The notes under the pieces are model-generated. The model saw nothing but the letters and a program-made list of their open reading frames with translations. It made no database searches and was not told where the DNA came from. Made by a program: the position numbers and the translations under genes. From an uncultured Dysgonomonas sp. (lineage in GTDB: Bacteria; Bacteroidota; Bacteroidia; Bacteroidales; Dysgonomonadaceae), in NCBI RefSeq assembly GCF_900079725.1, contig NZ_LT599032.1, positions 1,580,209-1,644,208 of the forward strand: 64,000 nucleotides of DNA. The letters are read 5' to 3'. How positions within the stretch are numbered: the stretch's first letter is position 1; every line of letters begins with the position of its first letter. Shown here one piece after another: positions 8,953 through 16,864 of the stretch.

Positions 8953-9885
8953 ATGGAAAAAACAATATTTAAATACCTAGAAATTTCACTTCCGATACAC
9001 AATTGTGTTATTATACCTGATTTTGGAGGTTTCATATTAAACATGGAACCAGCAATATTCTTATCCAACGGCGCAATCAAACCGCCTAAACACAGTATTG
9101 TTTTCAATCCGGAACTAAATCATAATGATGGAATTATAGCATCATACATTACCAAAGACGAGAAGATATCCTATAACGCTGCATGCAAAAAGATAAAAGA
9201 GTTTGTGACAGCAATTAAAACAAAACTGAAAGATGGTAAAACGATTCCGTTTGGCAATATTGGGTCATTTACAACTGATACAGAAGGAAATATTCTTTTC
9301 GCACCGAACAGATCGATTATGCATCCCGGTTTGTTTGGATTATACCCTACCAGCATAAAACAATTGGCCGAAATAGATAAAATTATCATAAGAGACAAAA
9401 GAAATCTGTCCTTAAAATATACAATTGGTGCGGTCGCTGCCAGTGTAGCCGCAATTGCACTTTTCATTACCCCCATCAACATTAAAGACAGCAACAGCAA
9501 AATCTCTCAAAAAGCTGATTTTATATCTACAATTACAAGCTCGTTGTCACCGCGTAATAGCGAAATTGTTAAAGATTTGGAAAACAAGACTGAGACCAAG
9601 CAAATCACTAACACGGCTGAAGATAGTCCTGTCAAACTCAAATCCGGACGTATCTATTATATTATTGTCGGAGGAGAAGACACAATGGATAGGGCGAACA
9701 ATCTGCTTTCCAAAATTAAGAAGAATGGATTTAATGATGCAGACATTGTAGAAGGAGGCGATAGATACAGGATATATATATCTTCGTTTGAAGATAAGAC
9801 ACAGGCAGAATCATATCTTGACTCTTTCAGGAAAGAAAACCCTAAATTTGAAACGGCGTGGCTTTATTCCAAAAGAAACAACTAA
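8953..9885 (+). CDS. HU-like domain and SPOR domain protein
   Basis: A 310-residue protein of the Bacteroidota type that joins a double HU-like (CCDC81-type) domain to a SPOR domain. The N-terminal part (about 1-125) contains the HU-like phrase 'VIIPDFGGFI' and a second unit ending 'GNIGSFTTDTEGNILFAPN'. A hydrophobic helix follows at about 157-176, then a low-complexity linker and a C-terminal SPOR domain (about 232-310, starting SGRIYYIIVGG). SPOR domains bind denuded septal peptidoglycan. The helix places the HU-like part in the cytoplasm and SPOR in the periplasm, so the protein may connect the division site with DNA or a cytoplasmic partner; that link is inferred. Confidence 0.8.
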   Translation: MEKTIFKYLEISLPIHNCVIIPDFGGFILNMEPAIFLSNGAIKPPKHSIVFNPELNHNDGIIASYITKDEKISYNAACKKIKEFVTAIKTKLKDGKTIPFGNIGSFTTDTEGNILFAPNRSIMHPGLFGLYPTSIKQLAEIDKIIIRDKRNLSLKYTIGAVAASVAAIALFITPINIKDSNSKISQKADFISTITSSLSPRNSEIVKDLENKTETKQITNTAEDSPVKLKSGRIYYIIVGGEDTMDRANNLLSKIKKNGFNDADIVEGGDRYRIYISSFEDKTQAESYLDSFRKENPKFETAWLYSKRNN

Positions 9886-9907
9886 ACTCATCATATTACA
9901 GAAAATA

Positions 9908-9934
9908 AAAAGTCCGGAAAATTTCCGGACTTTT
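9908..9934. terminator. Bidirectional intrinsic terminator
   Basis: A perfect inverted repeat, AAAAGTCCGGAAA followed by TTTCCGGACTTTT, lies between the convergent SPOR gene and upp. A and T runs flank the stem on both sides, so it can serve both genes. Confidence 0.85.
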
Positions 9935-9956
9935 CTTATTTTAGTATTATCTTTTT

Positions 9957-10613
9957 TCATTCCTTTTCCCCATATGCTAAATCTCCGGCATCTCCCAGTC
10001 CCGGAATAATATATGCATACTCATTCAACTCCGGATCTATTGCTGCTGCCCAGATCGTAGTCCTGTCTTTAGGGAAATTCTGCTCACAATAATCTATTGC
10101 CTGCCGACTTGCAATAATAGTTGCAATATGAATATGTTTCGGCTGGCCTTTTGTCAGCAATGCCTGATATGACAAATCCATACTCCCACCTGTAGCCAAC
10201 ATCGGATCTGTAAGGATCAATATCTTATCCTCAATTCGGGGTGACGCTATATATTCGATGTGTACATGAAAACTCTGATGGTTTTCCCGATACTTTCTAT
10301 ATGCCGAAACAAATGCGTTCTCCGCCTGATCGAAACAATTCAGAAAGCCATGATGATATACCAACCCGGCACGCAGAATAGTACCTATTACAATAGGATC
10401 GGATGGCACGTTTGTTACCGAAGTACCTAATGGAGTCACAGTTTCTAAAGGAAAATAATTCAAAGTCTTACTTATCTCATAAGCCATAATTTCTCCTATT
10501 CTTTCTATATTACGCCTAAAGCGCATACTGTCTTTTTGAATGTCTACATCGCGCAGTTCACTGACAAAACGATTCAATACAGTGTTTTGTTCCGATAAAT
10601 TTATTGTTTTCAT
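9957..10613 (-). CDS. upp: Uracil phosphoribosyltransferase
   Basis: A 218-residue UPRTase that makes UMP from uracil and PRPP in pyrimidine salvage. The PRPP-binding loop TDPMLATGGS is at 135-144 and the uracil-binding C-terminus PGLGDAGDLAYG is intact. Length is normal for the family. A -7-like TAAATTTG (10636-10629) lies shortly upstream of its ATG. It converges on the SPOR gene and shares its terminator. Confidence 0.95.
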   Translation of the reverse strand: MKTINLSEQNTVLNRFVSELRDVDIQKDSMRFRRNIERIGEIMAYEISKTLNYFPLETVTPLGTSVTNVPSDPIVIGTILRAGLVYHHGFLNCFDQAENAFVSAYRKYRENHQSFHVHIEYIASPRIEDKILILTDPMLATGGSMDLSYQALLTKGQPKHIHIATIIASRQAIDYCEQNFPKDRTTIWAAAIDPELNEYAYIIPGLGDAGDLAYGEKE

Positions 10614-10675
10614 TATTATATTTTAAGCCAAATTTAATTGTTTTCTTTCAATTTCACAGAATTGATAATAAAAAT

Positions 10676-11419
10676 TTATCTATTCCATATATCCCAAGCT
10701 GCCAAAGCCTGCAATTCAAGCATCTCCGCACCATTTTTCACCTTAGCACCTCTTTCTTTCCCCAACCTCAGAAACTTTGTTTCAGCCGGATTATATACCA
10801 GATCATACAATAAGCAATCCCGGGTCAAATACAGATAAGGAATATCCGGTGCTTCATCTACATTAGGGAATGTACCTAGTGGCGACGCATTCACAATTAC
10901 CGTATATTCATTAAATATATCTTTATTCAAATCCGGATATTGCAATTGCCCGGTCTTAGGTGTACGGGAAACATACGTAAAATCCAAACCGAGATTTTTC
11001 AACCCTCCGGCTACTGCTTTAGAGGCTCCTCCTGTTCCCAAAATCAAAGCTTTCTTATGAATATCTTTATTGATAAGTGGAGCAATCGAATTCCGGAAAC
11101 CTATAATATCTGAATTGTACCCTACCAGCTTGACTGCCGATCCGCTTCTTACTACTTTTATTACATTCACCGCCCCCAATTCTCTGGTCTGAGGATCCAA
11201 ATCATCTAAATATTGAATCACCTTTTCTTTATAAGGAATAGTTACGTTCAATCCTCTGAGATTCGGATGCGAACTTATAATATCCGGAAATAAAGAAATT
11301 TCAGGAATTTCAAATTTCACATATTCTGCATCAATACTCTCCTTCGAAAATTTCTCTGTAAAAAACCGGGGAGAAAAAGACTGAGCTAAAGGGTTCCCCA
11401 CAATTCCATATAAATCCAT
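10676..11419 (-). CDS. aroE: Shikimate dehydrogenase
   Basis: The enzyme reduces 3-dehydroshikimate with NADPH in aromatic amino acid synthesis. I place the start at the ATG at 11419, which gives 247 residues beginning MDLYGIVGNP; the frame is open further upstream, but the extra 22 residues are not like AroE and run through a probable terminator. Landmarks: the shikimate-binding SFSP at 14-17, NVTIPYK with catalytic Lys64, and the nucleotide loop GTGGASKA. The C-terminal NGAEMLELQA with the family Gln is present. It follows the OmpH-like gene in the same direction but behind a terminator. Confidence 0.93.
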   Translation of the reverse strand: MDLYGIVGNPLAQSFSPRFFTEKFSKESIDAEYVKFEIPEISLFPDIISSHPNLRGLNVTIPYKEKVIQYLDDLDPQTRELGAVNVIKVVRSGSAVKLVGYNSDIIGFRNSIAPLINKDIHKKALILGTGGASKAVAGGLKNLGLDFTYVSRTPKTGQLQYPDLNKDIFNEYTVIVNASPLGTFPNVDEAPDIPYLYLTRDCLLYDLVYNPAETKFLRLGKERGAKVKNGAEMLELQALAAWDIWNR

Positions 11420-11460
11420 AATATCAGTAAATTTAATTTTAAGAGCTGAGAAGGTATAAA

Positions 11461-11497
11461 AAAATAGGATAATACCAATTGGCAATTATCCTATTTC
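11461..11497 (-). terminator. Intrinsic terminator after the OmpH-like gene
   Basis: On the minus strand a 12-bp stem (AAATAGGATAAT paired with ATTATCCTATTT) is followed by a run of T. It separates the OmpH-like gene from aroE. Confidence 0.75.
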
Positions 11498-11513
11498 TAT
11501 ATTTTTAATTCTT

Positions 11514-12131
11514 CTATTTAGCGGCTTCGGGCTTGTAACGGCTATTAAGTAGCTGTATTACATCTTTCGTAATATCATATGAATCTTTTGCCAACAGGAT
11601 ATTGTCTAATCCTGTATTACTGAAGATCACCTGATAATTAGCTTTTTTATTATAATCTTTCAGGCAAACACGAACCGAATCGGTTATCTCCGCATTTACT
11701 TTAGCCTGTTTTTTCATATAATCTTCTCTCAATCGTTCTGCTGTAGCATGAAGGTCAGCCTCCATTTTCTGTATACGGACTTGCTCTTGCTGAGCACGTT
11801 CCTGACTTAGAAATACATTGTTATCAATTTTCTTACGAAAATCAGCGACTTCATTTTCAAATTGACGTTGTTTGTTGTTCAATGTTGCATTAGAACTGTT
11901 ATATTCCTTCATCAACACATCATTTGCATCTTTTGCGTAATTGTAATTGATAAGTAAAGAGTCAACATTGACATAAGCTATAGGTAAAACGCCTGTAGAA
12001 TCACCTTCTGCAAATTTAAGGGATGCAGATCCACCTTCTGTGCTTTTCTTATTAGATGTAAAAAATAAAATAAACAATACGATTATTGCAACTGCAAGTA
12101 CACCGTTAATAACATAAGAGATATTCTTCAT
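11514..12131 (-). CDS. OmpH/Skp-family periplasmic chaperone-like protein
   Basis: A 205-residue protein with an N-terminal membrane helix at about 7-25, then 'LPIAYVNVDSLL', typical of OmpH/Skp proteins, a long charged helical region (about 70-165) that would form the coiled-coil arms, and a short C-terminal domain. Skp-like proteins hold unfolded outer-membrane proteins in the periplasm. The helix has no clear cleavage site, so it may stay anchored. A TATCTTTG -7 element (12231-12224) lies about 95 bp upstream. Family call is good; the exact client is unknown. Confidence 0.8.
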   Translation of the reverse strand: MKNISYVINGVLAVAIIVLFILFFTSNKKSTEGGSASLKFAEGDSTGVLPIAYVNVDSLLINYNYAKDANDVLMKEYNSSNATLNNKQRQFENEVADFRKKIDNNVFLSQERAQQEQVRIQKMEADLHATAERLREDYMKKQAKVNAEITDSVRVCLKDYNKKANYQVIFSNTGLDNILLAKDSYDITKDVIQLLNSRYKPEAAK

Positions 12132-12223
12132 TTATTTAAATGCATTAGTTAATCCTTTTTTTAATACAGAAAACCTGTCAGGTACGAGTCTCATTTTCAT
12201 ACCCATTTTTGAGAACGACTTGG

Positions 12224-12231
12224 CAAAGATA
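12224..12231 (-). promoter_or_regulatory. -7 element upstream of the OmpH-like gene
   Basis: TATCTTTG on the minus strand matches TAnnTTTG. A TTG lies 16 nt upstream, closer than the usual 19, so only the -7 part is convincing. Confidence 0.4.
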
Positions 12232-12364
12232 TATCTTTATGTTAAAACAACGCTATATTGAAACCTTTAAAAGATGTAAAAAAATTGCTTTTTATAGGTT
12301 ATCTATCTAATTTTAGATGTTATTACAAAATAGAGTAGTCATCTACTAAAAAATTTAACGGAAT

Positions 12365-13822
12365 ATGACAATAAAAGATTTAAAGCCAAGCGCAGTATGG
12401 AACTATTTTTATGAAATAAGCCAGATCCCGCGTCCATCGAAAAAAGAAGGTAAAATAATAGCTTATCTACTCGATTTTGCAAAAAAGCACAATCTGGAGG
12501 TAAAAAAAGATGATGCCGGAAATGTGCTTATAACCAAGCCTGCGACTAAAGGCAAAGAAAATCTTCCGACCGTGATACTTCAGGGGCACGTAGATATGGT
12601 ATGCGAAAAAAACAGCGGAACTGTCCATGATTTTGGCAACGACCCGATAGAAACAGTTGTAGAAGGCGACTGGTTAAAAGCTAAAGGTACAACTCTGGGT
12701 GCAGATAATGGCATAGGAGTGGCAGCTGCTCTGGCTATACTTTCATCAGATACAATAGAACACGGAAAACTGGAATGCCTGTTCACTGTAGATGAAGAAA
12801 CAGGTCTGACTGGCGCTTATGCATTAAGTAAAGATTTTCTGAATGGAGATATTCTTATCAATCTGGATACCGAAGAAGAAGGTGAAGTATATATAGGATG
12901 TGCAGGAGGTAAGATAACTACTGCTACATTCACATACAAGCCGGAAAGCATTCCAGCAAACTATTTCTGGTTTAAGGCTCAGGTAAAAGGGTTGAACGGA
13001 GGACACTCAGGTTCGGAAATCCACAAAGGCCTGGGTAATGCAAATAAGATACTCAACCGCTATCTGTGGACACTCAGCAGACAATACGACCTTTCTCTAG
13101 CGGAATTTAACGGAGGGAATCTGCATAATGCTATTGCTCGCGAAGCATATGCTATAGCAGGAGTACCTTACAATAAAAAGGAAGAGGTAATTGTAGCATT
13201 GAATACACTGGCTCCGGAAATCGAAGCTGAATTGAAAAGCGTAGATCCTAATCTGAGAATGACAGTGGAATCTACCGATACTCCATCGTTTGTTATAGAT
13301 AAGGATACAACTAACAATCTGTTGAACGCACTATACGCTTGTCCTCATGGTGTACTGGGCATGAGTTTTGAAATACCGGGACTGGTAGAAGCATCTACAA
13401 ATCTGGCTTCAGTGAAAATGAAAGAGGGTAATACAATCCTGATAACTACAAGCCAGAGAAGTTCCACAAACTCATTGAAAGATGATGCAGGAAATATAGT
13501 TAACGCCGTATTCACACTAGCAAAAGCAGATGTGGTGCACTCGGCAGGATATCCGGGATGGAGACCTAATCCGGATTCTAAAGTATTAGGTGTAGCTAAA
13601 GATGCTTACAAAAAACTATTCAACAAAGAAGCGGAGATAATGGCAATCCATGCCGGTCTCGAATGCGGACTATTCCTCGAAAAATATCCACATCTGGATA
13701 TGATCTCATGTGGACCTACAATCCGTAATGCCCATTCTCCGGAAGAACAGGTTGAAATTCTTTCTGTTGAAAAATGGTGGGTTTTCTTACTGGAAATATT
13801 AAAAAACATTCCTGCTAAATAA
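12365..13822 (+). CDS. pepD: Aminoacyl-histidine dipeptidase (M20 family)
   Basis: A 485-residue cytosolic metallodipeptidase that cleaves Xaa-His and other dipeptides. M20C landmarks are QGHVDMVCEK with metal ligand His75 and catalytic Asp77, TLGADNGIG with bridging Asp114, and DEETGLTG with the general base and metal Glu at 144-145. The later IHAGLECG and C-terminal AHSPEE carry the remaining ligands. A lid domain with GGHSGSEIH lies between. Full length, and a good terminator follows. It stands alone on the plus strand. Confidence 0.94.
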   Translation: MTIKDLKPSAVWNYFYEISQIPRPSKKEGKIIAYLLDFAKKHNLEVKKDDAGNVLITKPATKGKENLPTVILQGHVDMVCEKNSGTVHDFGNDPIETVVEGDWLKAKGTTLGADNGIGVAAALAILSSDTIEHGKLECLFTVDEETGLTGAYALSKDFLNGDILINLDTEEEGEVYIGCAGGKITTATFTYKPESIPANYFWFKAQVKGLNGGHSGSEIHKGLGNANKILNRYLWTLSRQYDLSLAEFNGGNLHNAIAREAYAIAGVPYNKKEEVIVALNTLAPEIEAELKSVDPNLRMTVESTDTPSFVIDKDTTNNLLNALYACPHGVLGMSFEIPGLVEASTNLASVKMKEGNTILITTSQRSSTNSLKDDAGNIVNAVFTLAKADVVHSAGYPGWRPNPDSKVLGVAKDAYKKLFNKEAEIMAIHAGLECGLFLEKYPHLDMISCGPTIRNAHSPEEQVEILSVEKWWVFLLEILKNIPAK

Positions 13823-13870
13823 TATCAGTTACATTATTTTTTGATATATAATACCTGAAATAAACGCATT

Positions 13871-13911
13871 TGCCGTGCCGATAGTAATATGCTTATTGGC
13901 GCGGCATTTTT
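13871..13911 (+). terminator. Intrinsic terminator of pepD
   Basis: A 13-bp stem with two G-U pairs (TGCCGTGCCGATA with TATTGGCGCGGCA) and a 10-nt loop, followed by five T. Confidence 0.8.
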
Positions 13912-13922
13912 CATAAAAGAAT

Positions 13923-13958
13923 GTGTTGATATATTTTAATGTGTTGATATATTTTAAT
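13923..13958. repeat. Tandem duplication of 18 bp
   Basis: GTGTTGATATATTTTAAT occurs twice without interruption. The second copy runs into the left inverted repeat of the element that starts at 13951. Confidence 0.9.
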
Positions 13959-14465
13959 GTTCGATTAATTTCGACTAAACTTCGTTTCGTCAGGATGTTC
14001 ATTTTGGCATTGCCCAAAACGAACCAAAAGGCTAGCGCTTCGTTCCTCGGCGACCTGTCAACGGTTTGCCGGCTGAAAGGGACAAACGGGCTATCGCCCC
14101 ATCCCTTTCTACGTCGACTTCACCGGACAGGTGCCCGCTTACGTCACTAATGCGTATCCGCTGACGCCTTAGTAAGGCAAAGCTCTTTCGAGAATTAAAT
14201 ATGCGTCAGCCAGCGCCGTTAGCTTCACCGGCGGGGTACCCGTCAGGAGAGAAAGGCTAAAAAACGAAAACGTGTTTGAGCTTATCCGAGTATACGGATT
14301 GTACAAACCTTGGAGCGAGTTTTTTCGTTTAGCCGTCTCTTCTGCTAACGGGTCGGCCTTTGAAGCGGGGCGCTAAAGCGTTTTTGGTTCCTTTTGCGGC
14401 TTTGGGCAAAAGGAACACAAGCAATCTTTGATTGCGCGTAGCATAAAACAATCGAACACTAAAAT
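13951..14465. mobile_element. MITE-like non-coding element with terminal inverted repeats
   Basis: The ends are ATTTTAATGTTCGATT (13951-13966) and AATCGAACACTAAAAT (14450-14465), inverted copies that match at 15 of 16 positions. Inside each end lies a similar hairpin: 13997-14024 (GTTC, one mismatch, TTTTGG paired with CCAAAA and GAAC) and 14387-14416 (GTTCCTTTTGC paired with GCAAAAGGAAC). The core is G+C-rich and has further inverted repeats, for example GCTGACGC at 14159-14166 with GCGTCAGC at 14203-14210, and imperfect arms around 14228-14275 and 14320-14362. There is no transposase gene. A dispersed non-autonomous element or a structured RNA are the possibilities; copy number elsewhere is unknown. 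Confidence 0.55.
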
Positions 14466-14507
14466 GAAACAGAAAATACCAACATAAAACACTAATTAAA
14501 ACAAAAA

Positions 14508-15572
14508 ATGAAAGGAGAAAGAGTATTCAGTATCGACTTACTCAGAGTATTAGCCTGCTATATGGTAATACAAGTACATGCAGGTGAATTTTACTACATC
14601 GGAGAAGGAGGGACTATCGCAAATGGAAACGATCCGTTTTGGGTCAATATCTACAATTCACTGTTCAGAACAGCAGTACCCTTATTCATCATGATTACAG
14701 GCTATTTTGTCCTGCCCGTAAAGGAACAGATGAACGTATTCTTTAAGAAACGTTTCACTCGCGTATTAATTCCTTTCATCGTATGGTGTGTACTATATGC
14801 GATTTATGCCTTCGCTATGGGCAAGACCGATATAGAGGGAATGTTTATCAATATAGCTAAAATCCCTGTTAACTATGGAGTGGAAGTCGGACATCTCTGG
14901 TACATTTATATGCTGATTGGATTATACCTGTTCTTCCCTATTATATCGCCCTGGCTGAATAATGCATCGCGCAACAACCTGCATTTTTACCTCATTATTT
15001 GGGCAATCACATTGTTACTCCCTTATATACATCAGGTATTCCCCGAGGTATTGGGAGAATGCTACTGGAATCCGACATCCCTGTTATATTACTTCACCGG
15101 ATTTCTCGGATTCGCCATACTGGGCTTCTATCTCAAAAAATTCTGTATAGCAAAGAGCAAGTGGGATATGCCCATAGGATTCTCTTTAATTATAATTGGG
15201 TACATCGTAACCTATTCACTTTTTGCCAACAGACTGAATACACAAGAGTTAGTATCTGATTTGGAATTATCGTGGAACTATGGAACCATCAATGTGGCAA
15301 TGATGGCTTTGGGCTTATTTCTAGTTATTAAGAATATCAGATACAGAAAAGATACTATTCTAAAAAAGGTAATAACAAGTATATCTGTCATGAGTTACGG
15401 AATATACCTGGTGCATATAATAGTATTAAATTTCTTCTACTGGGCTTTTAACGATATATTTTCATCAGCAGCAATAAAAATCCCTCTACTGGCTATATGC
15501 ACATTTCTGGTATCTTATATTATTATAAAAGTGATTTCATATCTGCCAAAGAGTAAATATATTATCGGTTAA
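14508..15572 (+). CDS. Membrane acyltransferase (acyltransferase family 3)
   Basis: A 354-residue protein with about ten membrane helices. It opens with the family phrase 'FSIDLLRVLACYMVIQVHAG', in which the His at about 25 is the likely catalytic residue, and continues with RTAVPLFIMITGYF, also typical. Enzymes of this family (WecH, OafA, NolL) move acetyl or other acyl groups to sugars of surface glycans. It is a single gene downstream of the structured element, and no partner gene is adjacent. Which glycan is acylated cannot be said. Confidence 0.85.
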   Translation: MKGERVFSIDLLRVLACYMVIQVHAGEFYYIGEGGTIANGNDPFWVNIYNSLFRTAVPLFIMITGYFVLPVKEQMNVFFKKRFTRVLIPFIVWCVLYAIYAFAMGKTDIEGMFINIAKIPVNYGVEVGHLWYIYMLIGLYLFFPIISPWLNNASRNNLHFYLIIWAITLLLPYIHQVFPEVLGECYWNPTSLLYYFTGFLGFAILGFYLKKFCIAKSKWDMPIGFSLIIIGYIVTYSLFANRLNTQELVSDLELSWNYGTINVAMMALGLFLVIKNIRYRKDTILKKVITSISVMSYGIYLVHIIVLNFFYWAFNDIFSSAAIKIPLLAICTFLVSYIIIKVISYLPKSKYIIG

Positions 15573-15699
15573 TAGTATCTTTGTATTGTTATAGCTTTGT
15601 TACATTTTAAGTTTAACAAATATATTTATCTATACAATAAAGTATTGTTTTGCAGCTCTTTGAAATGATAAAAAGTAACAAATATAAAACAAAAAAACT

Positions 15700-15722
15700 G
15701 TTACCTTTGTTACCTTTTAACA
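15700..15722 (+). repeat. GTTACCTTTGTTACC repeat, copy 1
   Basis: Member of a dispersed family containing TACCTTTG, a -7 promoter motif. Other copies: 15823-15845, 15981-16000, 22678-22699, 22865-22886, 22952-22974, 60158-60178, 60381-60401, all in plus orientation and upstream of plus-strand genes. Confidence 0.8.
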
Positions 15723-15822
15723 AGTGATGAGTTTTAAGTAATAAGTTTTAAGTTATATGAGATACGAGTAGACAAGACACGGGATACAAGTTGTTAACTG
15801 ATGACTGTTCACTGAAAAAAGT

Positions 15823-15845
15823 GTTACCTTTGTTACCTTTTAACA
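15823..15845 (+). repeat. GTTACCTTTGTTACC repeat, copy 2
   Basis: Identical to copy 1 over 23 bp and followed directly by the GCCC-N3-GGGC repeat. Confidence 0.8.
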
Positions 15846-15880
15846 GTTACGAGTTACTACGCCCTGTGGGCAGTTACAAG
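15845..15880 (+). repeat. AGTTAC...GCCC-N3-GGGC...AGTTACAAGT repeat
   Basis: The core GCCCTGTGGGC can form a small hairpin and is flanked by GTTAC/AAGT sequence. Related copies are at 22701-22739 (GCCCTTGGGGC) and 24349-24390 (GCCCTACGGGC). Confidence 0.7.
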
Positions 15881-16044
15881 TAAACGAGATACAAGTTGTT
15901 AACTACTAACTGACGAGATGCTTCGCTCTGCTCAGCATGACAAGGGTATTATTAATTATTCATTCTTAATTGTTTTCTTTGTTACTTTTGTTACCTTTTA
16001 AAACTTACAAAACTAATTATCAACAACATAAAAAAACATCGATA

Positions 16045-16770
16045 ATGAACAAAATGAAAATAGATATATGGTCAGATATAGCCTGCCCGTATTGTTACAT
16101 AGGAAAGCGAAAATTAGAAATGGCCTTGAGCCAATTCCCTCACAGGGATAATATCGAACTTGTCTGGCATAGCTATGAATTAGATCTTGAACTCCCTAAA
16201 GAAGCTCTGGAATCGAAAATCTATGGATATTTTGCGGATAAATACCAGATGAGCGTAAATGAGGCTCATGAAACAATGGCAAATACAGCTAAACTGGCAA
16301 AAGAAGTAGGACTAAATTACGACTACGATAATCTTATCGTAGCTAATACATACGATGCCCTCCGTCTGGTGAAGTTGGCTAATGAATCGGGTTTGGCGAC
16401 CGAAGCCGAGGAAGTGCTTTTCGATGCCTACTTCGTGAGAGGTGCAGACATAAGTGACAACAGTATACTGGTGAAACTGGGTACACAAATAGGACTGACA
16501 GAAAAATCCATTGTGGAAATGCTGGACAGTGACACATATCTGGACAAGATAAAAGAGGATATTGAATACAGCGAAAACGAGCTTAATCTCGAATACATTC
16601 CGTTCTATCTATTCAACAACAAGCAAATAGTGCAAGGTTCTATTCCTGTTGATGATTATCTGGAGGTGCTGAATAAAGCATATGCCGAATGGGAGCAAAA
16701 CGGCGTATCCAGCGAAAAAGGAGAAATCATAAGCGGGCAATCCTGTTCTATAGACGGTGTTTGCAGCTAA
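16045..16770 (+). CDS. DsbA family oxidoreductase, FrnE-like
   Basis: A thioredoxin-fold protein of 241 residues from the chosen ATG at 16045. The start KIDIWSDIACPYCYIGKRKLE has the CPYC redox motif at 14-17, as in FrnE-like DsbA proteins and 2-hydroxychromene-2-carboxylate isomerase relatives. It has no signal peptide, so it should act in the cytoplasm as a disulfide oxidoreductase or isomerase. The C-terminus adds two further cysteines in 'GQSCSIDGVCS'. The longer open frame from 15970 is less likely because residues before 16045 lie in repeats. It is followed by a small palindrome with a T run (16813-16827). Confidence 0.85.
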   Translation: MNKMKIDIWSDIACPYCYIGKRKLEMALSQFPHRDNIELVWHSYELDLELPKEALESKIYGYFADKYQMSVNEAHETMANTAKLAKEVGLNYDYDNLIVANTYDALRLVKLANESGLATEAEEVLFDAYFVRGADISDNSILVKLGTQIGLTEKSIVEMLDSDTYLDKIKEDIEYSENELNLEYIPFYLFNNKQIVQGSIPVDDYLEVLNKAYAEWEQNGVSSEKGEIISGQSCSIDGVCS

Positions 16771-16812
16771 AAAAAAGAATAAGAGAAAATACTGCTACAC
16801 CTTATTACATAT

Positions 16813-16827
16813 AAGGTCTCAGACCTT
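16813..16827. promoter_or_regulatory. AAGGTCTCAGACCTT palindrome upstream of the lipoprotein gene
   Basis: A 15-bp palindrome with a T run on its right side. It ends 37 nt before the lipoprotein ATG. It may terminate the dsbA-like transcript, but similar palindromes lie just upstream of three other genes (23397, 38774, 63625). Confidence 0.5.
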
Positions 16828-16864
16828 TTTATTAACTATTTGAGCATAAATACAACAGACTGTT

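Larger units (their letters stand above)
13823..14507. other. Intergenic region with a terminator and an inverted-repeat element
   Basis: This 685-bp stretch holds the pepD terminator, an 18-bp tandem duplication and a 515-bp structured element with inverted ends (entered separately). The centre is visibly richer in G and C than the surrounding genes. A 75-codon open frame at 13923-14150 begins in the duplication and shows no recognisable domain; I do not treat it as a gene. Confidence 0.7.
15573..16044. other. Repeat-rich intergenic region
   Basis: This 472-bp stretch contains three copies of the GTTACCTTTGTTAC repeat (15700, 15823, 15981), one copy of the repeat with a GCCC-N3-GGGC core (15845-15880), two copies of a GATACAAGTTGTTAACT repeat (15783, 15888), and a half palindrome at 15915-15941 that resembles one arm of the element at 56772-56838. 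A reading frame is open from 15970, but it adds 25 residues unlike DsbA proteins to the downstream gene. Confidence 0.7.

Noticed and set aside
13923-13958. Phage or integron attachment site from the 18-bp tandem repeat
   Set aside because: No integrase gene or matching distant copy is visible; it is treated as a local duplication at the edge of the inverted-repeat element.
13923-14150. 75-codon plus-strand open frame inside the structured element
   Set aside because: It starts in an 18-bp tandem repeat and runs through hairpin-forming sequence; no domain or signal. Similar products may be annotated in databases, but they would be translations of the repeat.
15573-16044. CRISPR array from the repeated GTTAC units
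   Set aside because: Copies are spaced irregularly, differ in sequence and have no uniform spacers; no cas gene is present.
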